Origin: Luzula sylvatica
Lineage: Eukaryota; Streptophyta; Magnoliopsida; Poales; Juncaceae
Length of the DNA stretch: 64,000 nucleotides
Assembly: GCA_946800325.1 (NCBI GenBank)
Contig: OX326956.1
Coordinates: 9,899,167-9,963,166 of the forward strand
Direction of reading: 5' to 3'
Both the position numbers and the translations under genes were made by a program. Position 1 is the first letter of the stretch; the number at the start of each line of letters is the position of its first letter. Below, piece by piece: positions 20,457 through 34,429 of the stretch. The notes under the pieces were generated by a model. It was not told the DNA's origin. It searched no databases and saw nothing but the letters and a program-made list of their open reading frames with translations.

Positions 20457-22512
20457 TGTAATAAATATTAAAAATAGGGTTTTAATAATTGTTTTTATTC
20501 TTTGTAAAATATTTCGAAACAAAATTTAAAGTTAGATATTTTAATTCTTTCGAACTTCAAAATTTGGATTTTAATTATTACAGAATTTTCGCAAGGGTAT
20601 TATCGTAATATAATTTTTGGTGTCATTGAAATAAATATTTTGAAGACTGTATTTGTATAATTATCAATTTGTTGTATGCCTATTATTACATGAAGTGTTA
20701 TAATACAAACGGATTTTCAAGGTTTTATAAATATATAAATTTTGAGGTTATATATGAAATGTGTTATTCTTCTTATTGGACCGAGTTTACATTTAGGCGG
20801 TTAGCACTTTGGTTATATCCTGGTGTGTTACTTCATTCTCTCTCCAGAAATCATTTCACCCCTTTTCTCTCGTTGGCTCAAGTAAGAAATAGAAATCAAG
20901 AGGGAAGTTAAGAGGAAACTAAGGGAAAATCCACCAATCAAAAATTATTAGGAATATATATGAGGTGTAGTATTGCTAGCGGAAAGCGAGTTGGTTGGAT
21001 CGATCCAAGTTTGGATTTCATGTCTTTTCATTCGATATTCGTTTTCGATCTCGGAGTTAGGTTTTCGATTTCGGTTTGCCGTCGATCGAGTTCGATCAAT
21101 CTGCGAGTGTTATTCTCTCCTTCCACCATTATTTATACCTATTTTGATTAAAACGAATTTAGTTCCAAAAAGCGTGTTGAATTACGAAAACGTATATTAT
21201 TTCGTTTATGATATAGTGATATTTCGAGAAACTGATTTTGAATATAATTATGATAATTTATGATATTAATGATATATATAAAATTATGATTTCGAATTAG
21301 AGGATTTGATAAATAAAATGAATTTGGATAATGATTTTGAATTATGATTCGAATTAGATAGTAGTGATATATTTGGAAATGATTTTGAATAACAGGTACG
21401 ACGATTTATGATTTTAAATGATTTGTGAAATTATGATTTTGAATTTGGACATTCTTTCCAATATAGAAGGTATATTTCGAATTTGTTTTTAGAAATGATT
21501 TGCACTAAAAAGCGTGTTTCATTTTATGAAAGTTATTTAGTAAATTATATGGTTATAATATTTTATTATTAGAAAGATTATATTTTGATAAAGCGTAAAC
21601 AAGATTTACGATTTTTAAAGAGGGTCTCCGAGAGACTCTATATATATGTAAAATTTTATTTGGATAAAACGTAAGCCGGGCTTACGGTTTTGAAAGAGGG
21701 TCCTATGTGTACATACGCGGCTCCTCCGGTATGTTTTAGTTTGATAGGTGTAGTGTCGCGTGACCCCGTGGCGCTCTATGGAGGGAATTGCGTAGCAATC
21801 TTGATGTAGTGCAAAGTCCAGACCCATGAGGGGTTTGGCGGAGGCGAAAGGATATCCGGTCGTCAGCTCATTTTCTAGGGAATTCGCGCTTCCCGAGCTT
21901 TTGGATTTGTTCCAGCCCGTGTGTGTGACTTGCTATCCCCCGGGTTGGCACTTCAGTCGAGAGTTATTTGCGCCCTCACCCCGGTAAAAGTATTAGTATG
22001 ATTATGATTATGATTAGATATGAAGGTAATCGATTTGATTTCGATTTCGATTTTGAGTTTGAAAAACCGGGGCAAGTATTTTGAGAGATATATTTTGAAA
22101 CATATGATTTGAAGATATATGAGATTGTTTTATGAACTTATTTGAAAAAGCACTTATTTTAGTTATAACTATTTTTGACGAGATTTTGCTCACTTAGTCA
22201 CTTCCGTGACTAATCCTTTAGATTTACATATTTTTAGTTCAGGTATCGAAGGTCTAATATCGGGAGTTGCGGGTACTTCAAGAGTGAGAACGTCTACGAT
22301 ATCGAGTTTCGTATAAATATGTTTTATGCTTCCGCAATAGTTTTGTATTATTGTTTTAATTCCGTAATGTATGTATATGTATGTGTTGTTGTTGTTTTCG
22401 AATCAGTTAGTATCTTGTTTTGTGATGTTTTCATATGAGAGCCTGTGGTATACGAATTGTATACTGGCGGGTTGCCGCACCCTTTTTCCATTTTATATTT
22501 TTGGGTGTGACA
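20457..22512. mobile_element. Solo LTR, 2056 bp (probably Ty3/Gypsy)
   Basis: It starts TGTAATAAATATT and ends TTTGGGTGTGACA, with the perfect 5-base TSD TGCAT (20452-20456 and 22513-22517). The GGTGTGACA end is common in plant Ty3/Gypsy (Tekay-type) LTRs, so that class is inferred. Open frames inside have no recognisable domain. Confidence 0.8.
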
Positions 22513-22693
22513 TGCATGCCTCATTTACTGTTGTGGGACCCATTTTTTCTTTTGGTCCCTCCGTGGATCGTTGGGTAACTTGAGTAAATGAGATTTTTAT
22601 CCATCTCCGAAATATTCATACTAAACAAAAAAACATCATAAAATCAATACAATTATATTAAACAATAATTTACAACCATTTAAAAATAAATTG

Positions 22694-22696
<3 letters not shown>

Positions 22697-22729
<33 letters not shown>
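22697..22729. repeat. (TA)n microsatellite
   Basis: Uninterrupted TA repeat immediately left of the foldback MITE. Confidence 0.9.
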
Positions 22730-22731
<2 letters not shown>

Positions 22732-22738
22732 GGAAGGC

Positions 22739-22926
22739 TAAAGTACTTAATTAAGTATCGACATTTTGGTACTTAATTTTTTTTCACCATTGAATTTGCA
22801 TTGAGATTTCTGTTTTTCATGATGATCATGAAAATTTATGCACATCATAAAATGCACAAATCTCAATACAAATCCAATGGTGAAAAAAATATTAAGTACC
22901 AAAATGTGGATACTTAATTTTAGTTA
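22739..22926. mobile_element. Foldback MITE, about 190 bp
   Basis: The arm 22739-22810 (TTAAGTATCGACATTTTGG then TACTTAATTTTTTTTCACC) is nearly perfectly complementary to about 22857-22926. Almost the whole element forms one hairpin. It has no coding sequence. The TSD is uncertain. Confidence 0.75.
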
Positions 22927-22929
22927 AGA

Positions 22930-25380
22930 ATGCAGATACATTATTTAAAGCAATAATACATTTTTCTGGATGTTCATATATCATTATTCGTGTTAATATT
23001 TCATTTTCCTTGTGAATAAACTATTATAATACAAAAATATTATTTTAAATGTCATATATTATTTCAGTGTCAATATATATTTTCATATTACTACATTATT
23101 TTTAGTGTCGATGTTTTTAATATAAAATTATTAAGATATTATTTTCATCATTAATATATTAATTTTAATGCAATTTATACTTTAATTAATGACCATATAC
23201 ATATTTTAATGTTTACACAATATCAAGAATACTAACTTTAATGCTAATATATTTTTTGTGGTGTTAAGTCAATTATCATCATTGTCAATATATATAATAC
23301 AATTATTTTAATTGTTAATATTGAAGGAACTACAATTATATATCAACTAGAAGATTGTTGTTTACGATTTTAAACAATTTTGCTGATTCAATATGTTCTT
23401 TAATCAATATACGATTGTCAGTGCCTGAGTAAAAACCATTTACAATGTGAATATATCTTTTGATCATATTACGTATCATCGTGGTACTAATATATTATTT
23501 ATTAATATGTATATATCATTTTCATCATAAATAAATAATATTCAAAGTCAATACATCATTTATGATACAAATATATTATTTTCATGCAAGATCTGTTTTC
23601 AATTTCAATATGCATTTTTTGTAATGTTATATAACATTCGATGCTCATACACAGTACACTATATCAATACAAACATATTAATTTCGACATTAATACTAAT
23701 TTTAGGATCAATATATTATTTCTTATACGAATAATACATGTATTTGATAATCCATGTAAGTTGTTTGATGAGTTGTATTTTAAAATTATGTATATAAAAT
23801 CTCTTGTCTGAATGTTGGTACAAAATCTATAATTTCAATATTTTAATATTTAATCATTTCTTACATTATATTATTTTATATTGCCTTATAATATATTATA
23901 TTATTTTATATTATTTGATAGTATATGATATTATATTGTTTTATATGATATTTTTTATTTTATATTATATTATTCTGAGCCTATCCCAGACTCCGGATTT
24001 ACCAGATCCTAATATTATATTACATTGTTTTATATTTATAGTATATCATATTATATTATATTGCTTTATGTTCTACTCAATATTAATGTAGTATTTTAAA
24101 CATTACAATACTAATTTTTGAGTTAATATATCATTAAAGATGTCAATATACTTTTTGTTAGTATTCTACATTATTTGCAATGCTGACATATATAGTAGCT
24201 TGTGTTCCGTCAGATCTGTCATTGATATCATCAATATACTATTTATAATGTATTTGGGTGTTAATGTGGCATTTTTTGTTGTTGTCAAAAATCAAACTAT
24301 TATTTTCAATTTGGATTTTAATTGATCGTTTAATTAAAATAATATGTCAATTAACATGTAATAAGCTTAATATGTTAAAATAAATTGTCATGTCAATTAA
24401 ATGTGTCAATTAAGTCTTATTTGATGTGTTAGTTAATAAACTAATTTCTTTTTCCATCCTGATGTTGAGATGAAATGTAGGAACATAATATAATTTTCAT
24501 AAAATAATATACACAATGAGTATACAATCATATTTGCATATAATATGCAAAATGTTAAAATACGTAACATGATATAAATATAAAAATTATATACAAGATA
24601 ATATATATAACTGAATTTTCTTTTATTAGTATTAATAGGTAAAACATTATAAACAAAATATGATAATATTTAAGTAACATTGTATAATTTGCTAAAGCAT
24701 TGCATAATAAATAATGTTATTTATAATGTTAATAAAATAGTTTTTAATAATTTATATAATGCATATTTAATAGTATATACAAATATTTATACATTAGCAA
24801 TAGTGTAGTTATAAATAATAATGTAATACAATTACTAGCATGAAAGGCTGTTTATTACTTTAGATGTAATACACAAAATATCACAAACATATTAAATGAT
24901 CCAATTCTCGAAAGACAAAAAAAATTAATGGACAAAAAACATAAAGTGGAGACTTGCATTAACCGGCCACATTGTAGCTTTCCAATAATGCCCTTGTTCG
25001 ATTGAATGGTTAGGATTACATCTATCAAAGAACTAGGTAAATTTTTTGGTGCATGGAAGAATTGCTCTATAAATTTTGTTGTTGTTATTCTCTTTTAACA
25101 CTATCTGTTGGCATTACCGATAAGTATTTTCTAATTTCAACTCATGCCAAACTAGCACAAATTTCATCAATTCTAGAATAATAACGATACAACAGTCATT
25201 TCTTTCCCCGTTTCCTCATAAATTTGTCGGCGTATAAAATTCAGAAAGGTCTTACTTGCAAAACAAACGTTTGTTTTGTTGAATTTACAAATCTAGTTGT
25301 TTTGACATCTAACTTGACGAAACGGAAGTGTGTTCCGTCAAGTAACACGGCGAAATAGCTGAAGTGAGTTTTATGATGTT
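22930..25380. other. AT-rich intergenic DNA, no gene seen
   Basis: Extremely AT-rich; 23860-24080 is a TTATATTATATT-type low-complexity stretch. The segment 24318-24450 (tgatcgtttaattaaa...tgtcaattaa) is a diverged relative of 45712-45830, a dispersed repeat of unknown type. Nothing coding is visible. Confidence 0.5.
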
Positions 25381-25722
25381 AGTAAGTTTCAAAATTCAAA
25401 ATATAATAAGAATGATCAAGGATTAAAAATCATGAATTTGGTATGGGCGAAACAACTCCTTTTAGGGTTTAGACTAAAAGGATGACTATTGTATGGTATT
25501 ATCGACTGTAAAGTTCGGGATGGTCTTATCAATTGTACCATTCAGGATATAGGTTGTAGGATTCACGATAGAGGCCTTCTACTCTTCTTCTTATTTTTTC
25601 TACGTTTCTCCCACACTAATTAATTTCATAATTAGTATAGTGAATCAACGATTAATTCACAATTAACTATTTTACAATATTCATAATTAATCTTTATATA
25701 TATATATATTAAAATTTTAGTA

Positions 25723-25757
<35 letters not shown>

Positions 25758-28700
25758 CAACTAAATTGCTTGTACAAGTATAGCAAGAATTCTACTTGTG
25801 CCTTATTCACCTTTAGATCTGCCCTAAGATTCGTGCCGAATTAATGATAACGGCGCGTGTTTTTTAAAGTTAAAGAAGTTGACCTTTCCGTCTACCTCCA
25901 TTTTATCTCGTTTCTTTGCAGACTAAAATCCTCTCTCCCAAGTAGATAGCTCCCTCTCCTCCTTTTTCTCACAAATCCTTTCCCTGACAAGGTTTGGAGC
26001 TGATAGTTTCCTTTTCCTCTGTCTCCCTCGCAAAGCAGGTCAAAGAAAAATTTGTTGTTCTCCCCTCTAATCATATCGCGCCCCTCTTTCTCTTGCAAAA
26101 TCAATTGAATGCGAGTGAAGATTGGATCCTAATCCTCTTTTGATCGTTTTATCGAGCACTAACCCTCTTCTGATCGCGAGTGGAGATTGGACCCGTGCGA
26201 GGAAAAACAGATTGTGAGAGGATAAACCGACATGTGCGAAGTGAACTATAAACCCTAACCACCATTTAATCTGTGACCGATGCTGTAGGCTGATCGACGA
26301 AAAGGGCTTCTACAGAGGTCGATTGTGGTCGTGCGTACTATTGAGGTATAATTTGGTATAATTGAAACACAATATAGGTATAAATTGATTGTAATTAGAT
26401 ATTATATTGGAACAATTGGGTATAAAAGTGGGTTAAATCAATATAATTGACATTCATTGTGTGTAATTGAGGATAGGGTCATAATTAAAAATTCAGTTAG
26501 CCTATTTCGAAAAATGAGTAAGTATTTATTTTCTGTTAATTGATCACCATTACATATGTAGTTTACGATAGTATAAAAACCGGTAAATTTTGCATTTCAA
26601 CTCTGTTCTTTACAGAATTGTAAAACACCCCTAAAATAGAGCAAATATGATCTTCGTTTTTATCTCTTTTGTCGTCTTTTGTCGTCTTTTGTCGTTTTCT
26701 AATGCATGTTAAGGTTTGAAGTGTAATGTATTGAATGAAATGTATTATCTCGCAGTTTTGACAAGGATGATTATGTTTTGGATGACATGTAATGTTTATG
26801 GATGCTCGCAGTTTTGACAACAATGACTCGTCTCTGACTTGACAGCAATGCTCGCAGTTTTTCTCTGCCACGACAAAACCATTTCATGGATGGTTTATGA
26901 TTAGAAATGTGATCAATGTAAATGTGGATGTGATTAGGGTTAGGATTAAGATTGAATTTATATGCGTCTCCGATATGATTAGGGTTAGGATTAGGATGAT
27001 TATGTATTGAATGTGAATTTGTACAGATTGTAATATTTGTATCGAATGTGTATTGAATATGTATTCAAAAATGAAATTGAAATAAATTTGTATGTACAAA
27101 CTGGAGAAGAAAAATATTGATTGGTTCTTGATCATTCAAAAAATTAAATACAAGTTCAATTACTCATCACATACATATTTGCAACTCTTTAATCTAAATA
27201 AGTTTATATCCCTACACATTTTTACCATAATTTTGCAATATTTTAGTATACTTTTTTTACTTATTTTCCATAGTTATTTCCATTCATCAAATACATATAT
27301 ACAAACAACCATCTACTTCAGTTTTACTCGTTTTAGTTTTTTTTTTTTTTGAATGGCACCGCTTGTCGTTTATGATACCCAAGTGTTCTTACAAAAATAG
27401 AATAACAACCATTTACTGAGTTCTTCGAGATCCAGTGGCCTTGCATGCTTGAAGGTGGATGCTGACGGCTGTAAATTCTAGGGTTTCGTTTTTTGGTGGC
27501 GTATTTCGGGAAGGTCTGTGTGTGGAGATTGGCAGAGGAGGACAGAAATTGCCTTTTGTAGGGTGTGTACAATCGAGGCCTAGGGTTTCGGTGGTGAACT
27601 TGAAACCAGCCGTCGCTGTCAGAAATCGCCCAAACCCTACCTCTCCTCTGACGCTCTCCTTCCATTTTTCAATTCTCTATGAATGCAGTTTGATTAATAC
27701 TAATAATTGGCTGAATGCATTTCTCGGTGACTCACATTCATCGCAACTTAAATGCACATAGAATAAACACCTCATACATATTTGGTGCAACTACACATCT
27801 CATACATATTTGGTACCAAGACACATCAGGTACAATTTCACTCTAATTACACACAAATAAGTCGGATATCAATACACGATTACACATATACATTGAACCT
27901 AACACTACTACAAATATATTAAACTGCAAGGGAGATTGTGCCTGTGGAGTTCTTCGTGAAATTGGGCTTCCATTTGCAAGTATATTTCCTGAAAAGAGGA
28001 AAGAGACAAACTATTTAGCGAAGTATACAGACAATTCGACAAAATGATAGATAATACCACTTCAATGCATAAAATGGCAACATCCCTAATGCTTTGATTT
28101 GGATCATTCAATCAACACAATATCCAAAAAAGCAATTGAAGATAATTTCAGATGATTAATACAAATGACATATAATATCAATTATGCAGTTTAGTAAGAG
28201 AAATAAGATCAATTTAACTCCTTAGTAACCCAAATTATGCAATTAGTCCTCTTCAATCATCAGTTTCCCAATTATCTCACACTTTACCCTCGACCCTGTA
28301 CTTGACCAGAATGATGCTGAAACTTTTCATACGTTAGTTACCCCACCCACCTACTAATCGAAATTACCACACTTGCATGCTAATCAAATTGGACTTTTTT
28401 TTTTATCTTTGTTCGGTCATGTACCTCAACAAAATTGACTAGTGCGACAGTGGAGAAACACCCATCAGGTCAAGAAAGAAGACAAAAAAGGAATTGTGAG
28501 AGAAAGGAAGAGAGGAAAGACGAAAGGTCTTTGTACAGACGGGAAAGGAAGGGGAAAACGGACGTGAAGAGGATTTGGATGGAACGTCTCATCATTAATC
28601 TGCACAGATCTTGAAAAGTATCCAAGGGTCCAAAAATTACAAGTACAAATTAAACTTTACTTGTACAAATATTTTAGTTGCACTATATATATATATATAT

Positions 28701-29460
28701 TAAAAATTTAGTACATATGAATTAATTATTAATCAACTTTACTAATTATAAGATTAATTAGTGTGGGAGAAATGTGAGAAAAATGAGGGAGAAAAGTAGA
28801 ATATTCCTTCACGATATAGGTTGTAAGGTTCGGGATGTAGTTTTGTAGTGTTCATGGTATATGTTGTAGGGTGCATGAATTGTCCTTCGCTATAAAAAGG
28901 GAAGCATCCAGACCTTCTTATTTATTGATTTTCTTGCTAAAGTTTTCAGAAATAAACCCTTTCTTGTTATACTATTTTGTGATGTGAGTCTTGAGCGATA
29001 TTGAGCGGTATTGAGCGAAATCGAGCGACTTCATTAGAACAACGTAGTTTGTAGTAGACTAGAAGATAGCTTTTGTAATTTAGCGGTTGAAAGAAACCAG
29101 TTAGTTACGAGGATTGTATTTTGTTGTGTGAAACGATGTTCGTTGTTGTAAATTTTTTCCATGTTAAGTTAGTGAACAAGTTGTAAGTTGGCCGGGGACT
29201 TAGACATCATCTTTTAATGCAAGAATCTCGCCGACAAATTTGAGTTGAACTTCGTTAACATATCGTGTGTTCGTGTGCTCCTTTATTCCTACATATCGGT
29301 AGCATATAACAAACATGTGATTTCTTCTCCTTGTTGTAAGCAAAGGTTGCGTCTGATGCAAACCCTATAAGTTTTAGAACGTTTGATGAAACTTCATGCC
29401 CACCTTAGGGCCATTGAACCATTTTTTTTTGGGAAAATTGAAAAAAGAATATTATTGATA
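25380..29460 (+). mobile_element. Old LTR-element remnant B, split by a MULE
   Basis: The pieces 25380-25570 and 28816-29460 join cleanly across the MULE insertion. The joined sequence contains repeats of GGATATAGGTTGTAGG, a TATA-like CTATAAAAAG at 28890-28899, and downstream blocks homologous to remnant A at 14040-14410. The family is unknown. Confidence 0.5.
25571..28807. mobile_element. Non-autonomous MULE, 3.24 kb
   Basis: A perfect 9-base TSD TTCACGATA (25562-25570 and 28808-28816) flanks long terminal inverted repeats of about 200-260 bases. Both carry TTTCTCCCACACTAATTAAT and a TA microsatellite. A 9-base TSD, G...C ends and long TIRs are typical of Mutator-like elements. No MURA-type transposase is visible. 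Two GC-richer islands (25860-26330 and 27440-27690, with AAACCCTA and TAGGGTTTCG motifs) look like captured 5' UTR or first-exon sequence, as in Pack-MULEs, but no donor gene is recognised. Confidence 0.85.
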
Positions 29461-29814
29461 GCATAAAGGATGGACATCGTGACCGTACGGCCGGTCCCAG
29501 TATTCTAAAAAATTGAAGCCAATTTTTAAAAGAGTAGTGATGTATGACCCCTGGATCTCTTCTCCACAGCTCTCGATGACGTGACAATTTTTTTAAATCT
29601 TAATTTTATAGCATAATTTATCATTTAACACTCTAATATATGACTTAACTATCTTAGTTTATGGTTCGATATCTCATGAAAATGTCAAATCATAAATTAT
29701 GGTGTTAATTTTTAAGGTGTTAAATCTTATCGACAGCATCAAACTTTGTGGGGAGAGTTTGGGGGTATGTCCAACATTTTCCTTTTAAAAAAATAATTAT
29801 TAAGGTAGGCTAAC

Positions 29815-29970
29815 TTATTTAGTCACATCATTTCATTTTACGAATGGAGATAGGAGACCAATTGATCCAATATCTTTATCTTCCAAGAGTTTTAATTCTC
29901 ACATGAAACCCAGAATGTTCTTTTTTTGGTCTTTTGTTCTATTCTCAAATTTCTTTGTATAATTTTTTTT
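29815..29970 (+). pseudogene. NPF gene relic (intron 1 fragment)
   Basis: The order 'caattgatccaatat...gagttttaattctc...acccagaatgttctttttttggtcttttgttctattctcaaat' parallels intron 1 of genes A (17690-17795) and C (51120-51235). No exon is left. It suggests that a further NPF copy once lay here. Confidence 0.5.
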
Positions 29971-30153
29971 AAAAAAAAAAAATAGAATTGGCTCGAGAGG
30001 TCCCACCTCTATCGTACATATATATTAAGGAATAATTACATTGTATATTAAAGTTAATAATAAAATACTATAACTCTACTCCCCTCTTACACGCCTCTTA
30101 CTCACATAAAACATTACTCATTTGCGGCTCAATTCCCATCCTTCTTCTCTCCC

Positions 30154-31176
30154 ATGACAAACACAACACTAACCGATGATGAGCTCATTGCTCAACTAGC
30201 TGGAATACACCTCTCCACCCCATTAAATAATAATGAGATTGTAATATATCATTCCGAAATTCTCAAGAAGAATTGGAACCTTGCTATCCTCATACGCGTT
30301 ATCTATCCAAAGCTAATCAATAATAGCTCACTTATCAACTCTCTCCTCCGTCTTTGGCGTATTGATCCCGAGACGGAATTCTCCCCTCAAGGCAACTCCC
30401 AACTAGTGGTCTTTTTCAAAACCGAAAATGAGATGAATCGCATATTGATGCAAGGTCCTTGGATATTTCGCAACGACTTAATTGCAATGAAGCAAATCAA
30501 AGGAGCGGATGAAATCCACCCAAAGGCTATCACTCATGTTGAGATTTGGGTCCAATTGCACAACATTCCGCTTGAAATTTTATCCGTTGAAGGTATTCTT
30601 CAAATTATGGACCGAATCGGCACCCCTCTCTCCCAACCGCAATCTTTCTTTATTAATGGTAACAAAGCAACTAAAGTGAGAACTCTTCTCTCACTCACTA
30701 ACCCTCTCATCGACTCTAGTACTCTTACACTTCCAAGTGATAGCTCTCGAACCATCTTTTTGGTTTATGAGAAAATACCAAAAATTTGTCTCTTTTGCGG
30801 GATGATTGGACATGACGATATGATGTGCATTGCTTTGACCCGATTGGAGCGAATTAAAGATAATGAGGCGGCCTCCAACCTTATCTCTAAAAAGCTTGGC
30901 AAACGGATGACTCAACCCTTATTCGTACCTTCAATTACCCGCTCCTCTGCGGTTCCTCGTGACTCAACCTCACACCCGCTAAAAAGAGACCGTTTCTCAC
31001 CATCCCTTTCTCGGCCGAACCAAAAGAGTCCTATGGACCTCGACCATCGCATGAACCTTCCTAGCAACCCCCCTTCATCATCTCTCCCTCCCTCTCCCCA
31101 TACACACGCCAATCTCCTACCCCACCGCCGCTGGGTCTATAATGCATATCATATCTTGGAATTGTTGCGGGAGTAA
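30154..31176 (+). CDS. LINE ORF1 (DUF4283 / zinc-knuckle), 340 aa
   Basis: ORF1 of the LINE is open throughout. Residues 35-190 follow the DUF4283 pattern common in plant LINE ORF1 proteins (KKNWNLAILIRVIYPKL, GPWIFRNDLIAMKQI, THVEIWVQLHNIPLE). Residues 211-224, CLFCGMIGHDDMMC, take the place of the zinc knuckle, with the usual CxxCxxxGHxxxxC spacing. Such proteins bind the LINE RNA. The Pro/Ser-rich tail is disordered-looking. The stop overlaps the start of ORF2 at 31142, the usual ORF1/ORF2 junction. Confidence 0.8.
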   Translation: MTNTTLTDDELIAQLAGIHLSTPLNNNEIVIYHSEILKKNWNLAILIRVIYPKLINNSSLINSLLRLWRIDPETEFSPQGNSQLVVFFKTENEMNRILMQGPWIFRNDLIAMKQIKGADEIHPKAITHVEIWVQLHNIPLEILSVEGILQIMDRIGTPLSQPQSFFINGNKATKVRTLLSLTNPLIDSSTLTLPSDSSRTIFLVYEKIPKICLFCGMIGHDDMMCIALTRLERIKDNEAASNLISKKLGKRMTQPLFVPSITRSSAVPRDSTSHPLKRDRFSPSLSRPNQKSPMDLDHRMNLPSNPPSSSLPPSPHTHANLLPHRRWVYNAYHILELLRE

Positions 31177-33990
31177 AGGCTCGGCAACAATTTCAATGCT
31201 CCGTAGGTACCTCCATAGCACCAAATGTTCACTTGCTTTTGTTTTGGAAACTCGATGTAATATAGCGCGGGGAAAGATTCGAGTTAAAAACTATCCTCTT
31301 TTTAATTATGAAATTGTTCCTTCTATAGGCTCTTCAGGTGGGTTGTGGAAATTATAGAAACGAGTTTTTATTATATTTTTGCTTTCGTAACCGATCCGAA
31401 AACCAATATTAAATGGAAACTTCTTTGCGTGTATGGAGACCCTCATCGTAAAACAATCCGCAAAAGCTCCAACAACTTGAAGATGAGATGCTTCACCTTC
31501 AATCGGCACCGCCAACCGCCGACAATAGCCCGCCAAAAGTCCCTTGCCCTCGACCACGACACTACCTTAACCCAATTAGAGATTTATTGGCACCAACGTT
31601 CTCGTACAAAATGGATATTAGGAGGAGATAGAAACACCCGATATTTTCACCAATTGACGGCGAATAGGCGTCGCATCAACACAATACACTCTCTCAAACT
31701 CGATAATGGAACTTGGGTTGGTGATGAAAAATCCATACGTAAAGCCTTTGTCGACCACTTTAAATTCATTTCGTCTTTTCAAAGAGTGCAAAAAATTAAT
31801 CAAGTATACTCCGATTCCTTTTTGAATACTTTACCCAAAGTATCTAATGAGGAGCGGTCTTTTATGGATGGTATCCCCTCGATTGAGGAAATCATGCATA
31901 CTGTCAAAGAAATTGGGCCGGATAAGAGTCCGGGACCGGATAGAATAACGGGGCATTTTATCAAATATTTCCTTCCCAACCTCATCAATTCCCTCTCACT
32001 CACGATCCAAGCCTTCTTCCGAACCGGCTCTCTACCAACCAATTTAGGAGCATCCAATTTGGTCATCATTCTGAAAACAACCGATCCTCAAACCATTGGC
32101 GATTATCGACCTATTAGTGTGCTGAATACCACTTACAAAATCATAGCAAAATCATTTTAAAACACATTTGACCTTGCTTGATGAGAATCATTGCCGATGA
32201 ACATAACACATTTTTACCCCAACGACTAATATCGGATAACATCATAATTTTGAAAGAGGTATTCCATTCTTTTAACCAAAACAATTTTAGTAAACCTTCC
32301 TTTGCTTTGAAGGCGGTTATCCAAACCTTTTGACCGGATGAGTTGGGAGTTTATCAATGATCTTTTAATACTTTATGGTTTCCCCTCTACTATCATTAGC
32401 CTCATCAATACGTGCACGAGAAGTGCAAAATTTACAATTTTGATGAATGGTCATGGGGACGGTTTTTTTAGACCCGAAAGAGAATTACGACAAGGTTGCC
32501 CTTTATCGCCGTACCTTTTTATCCTTGGCATGGATCTCTTGTCGCGCTCTTTCCAATTCGCAACGTCAACCAAATACCTCGAGGGGGTCAAGCTAGCTTT
32601 CTCAGCTCCCATTATTCACCATTCACTATATGCAAATGATTTGACTATTTTTGCGACGGTGTTGACTCAAGAAACAATTCGCATTAAACAAATTCTACAC
32701 TCTTTTGAGTTCGTGTCCGGTCAATATCTCAACCCTAGCAAGTCAAAAATTTGGTTTAACCGAACCGTACCCATTAATACCCAAAATGATATACTTAATA
32801 CCATTGGGGCCTCAAGAGCCGCACGGATTGAACGATATTTACGCACACAAATACATCCGAATGGCTCAATTAATACCGCCTTCCTTGTCTCCCATCTCCA
32901 ATCAAAACTTGCGGATTGGAAATCTCATCTACTCTCTCATGCGGGGCGCTTGGTACTAATTAACTCCGGTTCTCGAAACTATACCACATTTCACTATGTT
33001 AACCGAATTATTACCAAAAACCACCATAAAAAAGCTTAATCAAATTATCCAACGTTTTTTGTGGGGTAAAACCGAAGGTCGATTTTTAGCTCTTTGCAAA
33101 TGGAAGAAGATCACGAAACCGAAAAGAGAAGGTGGCCTAGGTATACGAGTTCTAGCCAAACCCAACCAAGCGCTTCTTCAAAAAAATATTTGGACTATGC
33201 TTACAAATGAAAAAAGGTTATGGGTCATTTTAATAAAAGCAAAATACTTCCCTTCTAATACCATTTGGAACACCAAACGGAAACTACACTCTACTAAAAT
33301 TTGGCAAGGAATTCTAGCCCAAAGACCCTTCTTCCTCGATAATATCCAATGGATCATTGGTAACGGACTTAATGCCCCGCAATTGGAGCACCTTGGTACC
33401 CGAATTAGCAACATGACAAACCGAACTCCCATGCTAAGCGCCGCTTAAGAGTCGCTAATTTCATCGACTACGACGGTTGTTGTTGGGATATGCCCGGGCT
33501 AGTAACCACCTTTGGACCCACTACATCGATGCACATAATTCACAACAATCGATTAACCCACAACTCTCTTAGAACTAATGACCGATTAATTTGGAAAAAT
33601 TCGAAAAATGGCGCATTCTCTTGCAAGGTGGCTTACCGTAACCTAATCGAACATGCGTCGAGCACCACTCTCCCACAAAACCGTGAGCTTTGGGCGGCAA
33701 TTTGGACGAATAAACTCATCACACCTCGCGTTTCCATCTTCTTATGGCGCGCTTCCGTCAATGCGCTCCCAACTAACCAAGCATTACATAGACGTATTCC
33801 CCTCCTTGATCTGCTTTGTCCTCGTTGCGGTTTTTTTCACGAAGACACTTTCCACCTATTATTTTCTTGCCCCTTGTCCAAAGCCGCCGGGTTTATTTCA
33901 CCCTTGGGTCTCAAAGTCGATAACGCCCCCAACGACTTGCTCTCAACCCTCTCGCACCTAGCAAATTCTCTCAATGAGTCCTATTTTTAA
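31142..33990 (+). pseudogene. LINE ORF2 (endonuclease-RT-zf-RVT), broken
   Basis: It starts MHIISWNCCGSKGSA, the endonuclease N-terminus. The frame shifts near 31350. The endonuclease C-terminal half is missing: LLCVYGDPHRK is followed almost at once by the linker SRTKWILGGDRNTRYFH. RT motifs follow (DKSPGPDRITG, DYRPISVLNTTYKII, RQGCPLSPYLF), but motif C reads LYANDLTIF, so the first catalytic aspartate is changed to asparagine. Frame breaks occur at about 32160-32338 and 33040-33000, with another near 33450. The end carries zf-RVT (FLWRASVNALPTNQAL, CPRCGFFHEDTFHLLFSCP). This ORF2 cannot encode an active enzyme. Confidence 0.9.
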
Positions 33991-34021
33991 CTTCTTTTTT
34001 TCAAATGATGTAATCATGACT

Positions 34022-34125
<104 letters not shown>

Positions 34126-34429
34126 CCTATGAGCATTTTATGCAAAAAAAAAAGAGTTAATAATAAAATTACTCTAAGTCTAACTGTCAATACCTAACTC
34201 AAACTGAAACCATAATCACAACTAAATCCTCTTTAAGCAACAAATATCAATAATCGGGAAATGAAATACCCGAAAACCCACCCTAAGCTGTACATCCAGG
34301 AATTCAAATCCTTTAGAAAACCCATAAACTAAATTCTTGAGAATTATTCAGACATATATAATCCAATCCTTTTCTCTTCAGAACCCCTTGGTTCCATTTT
34401 GAAAGAAATACAGTTTCGGATCAACCGTA

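Noticed and set aside
20416..22530. Longer 17-base flanking duplication (TGCAYGCCTCATTTAYTG) around the solo LTR
   Set aside because: The left copy is 37 bases outside the LTR and diverged. The exact 5-base TSD TGCAT adjoining TG/CA ends explains the insertion better.
26930..26995. Telomere-like TTAGGGTTAGGATTA repeats
   Set aside because: Only a few degenerate units inside the MULE; not a telomere or interstitial telomeric array.
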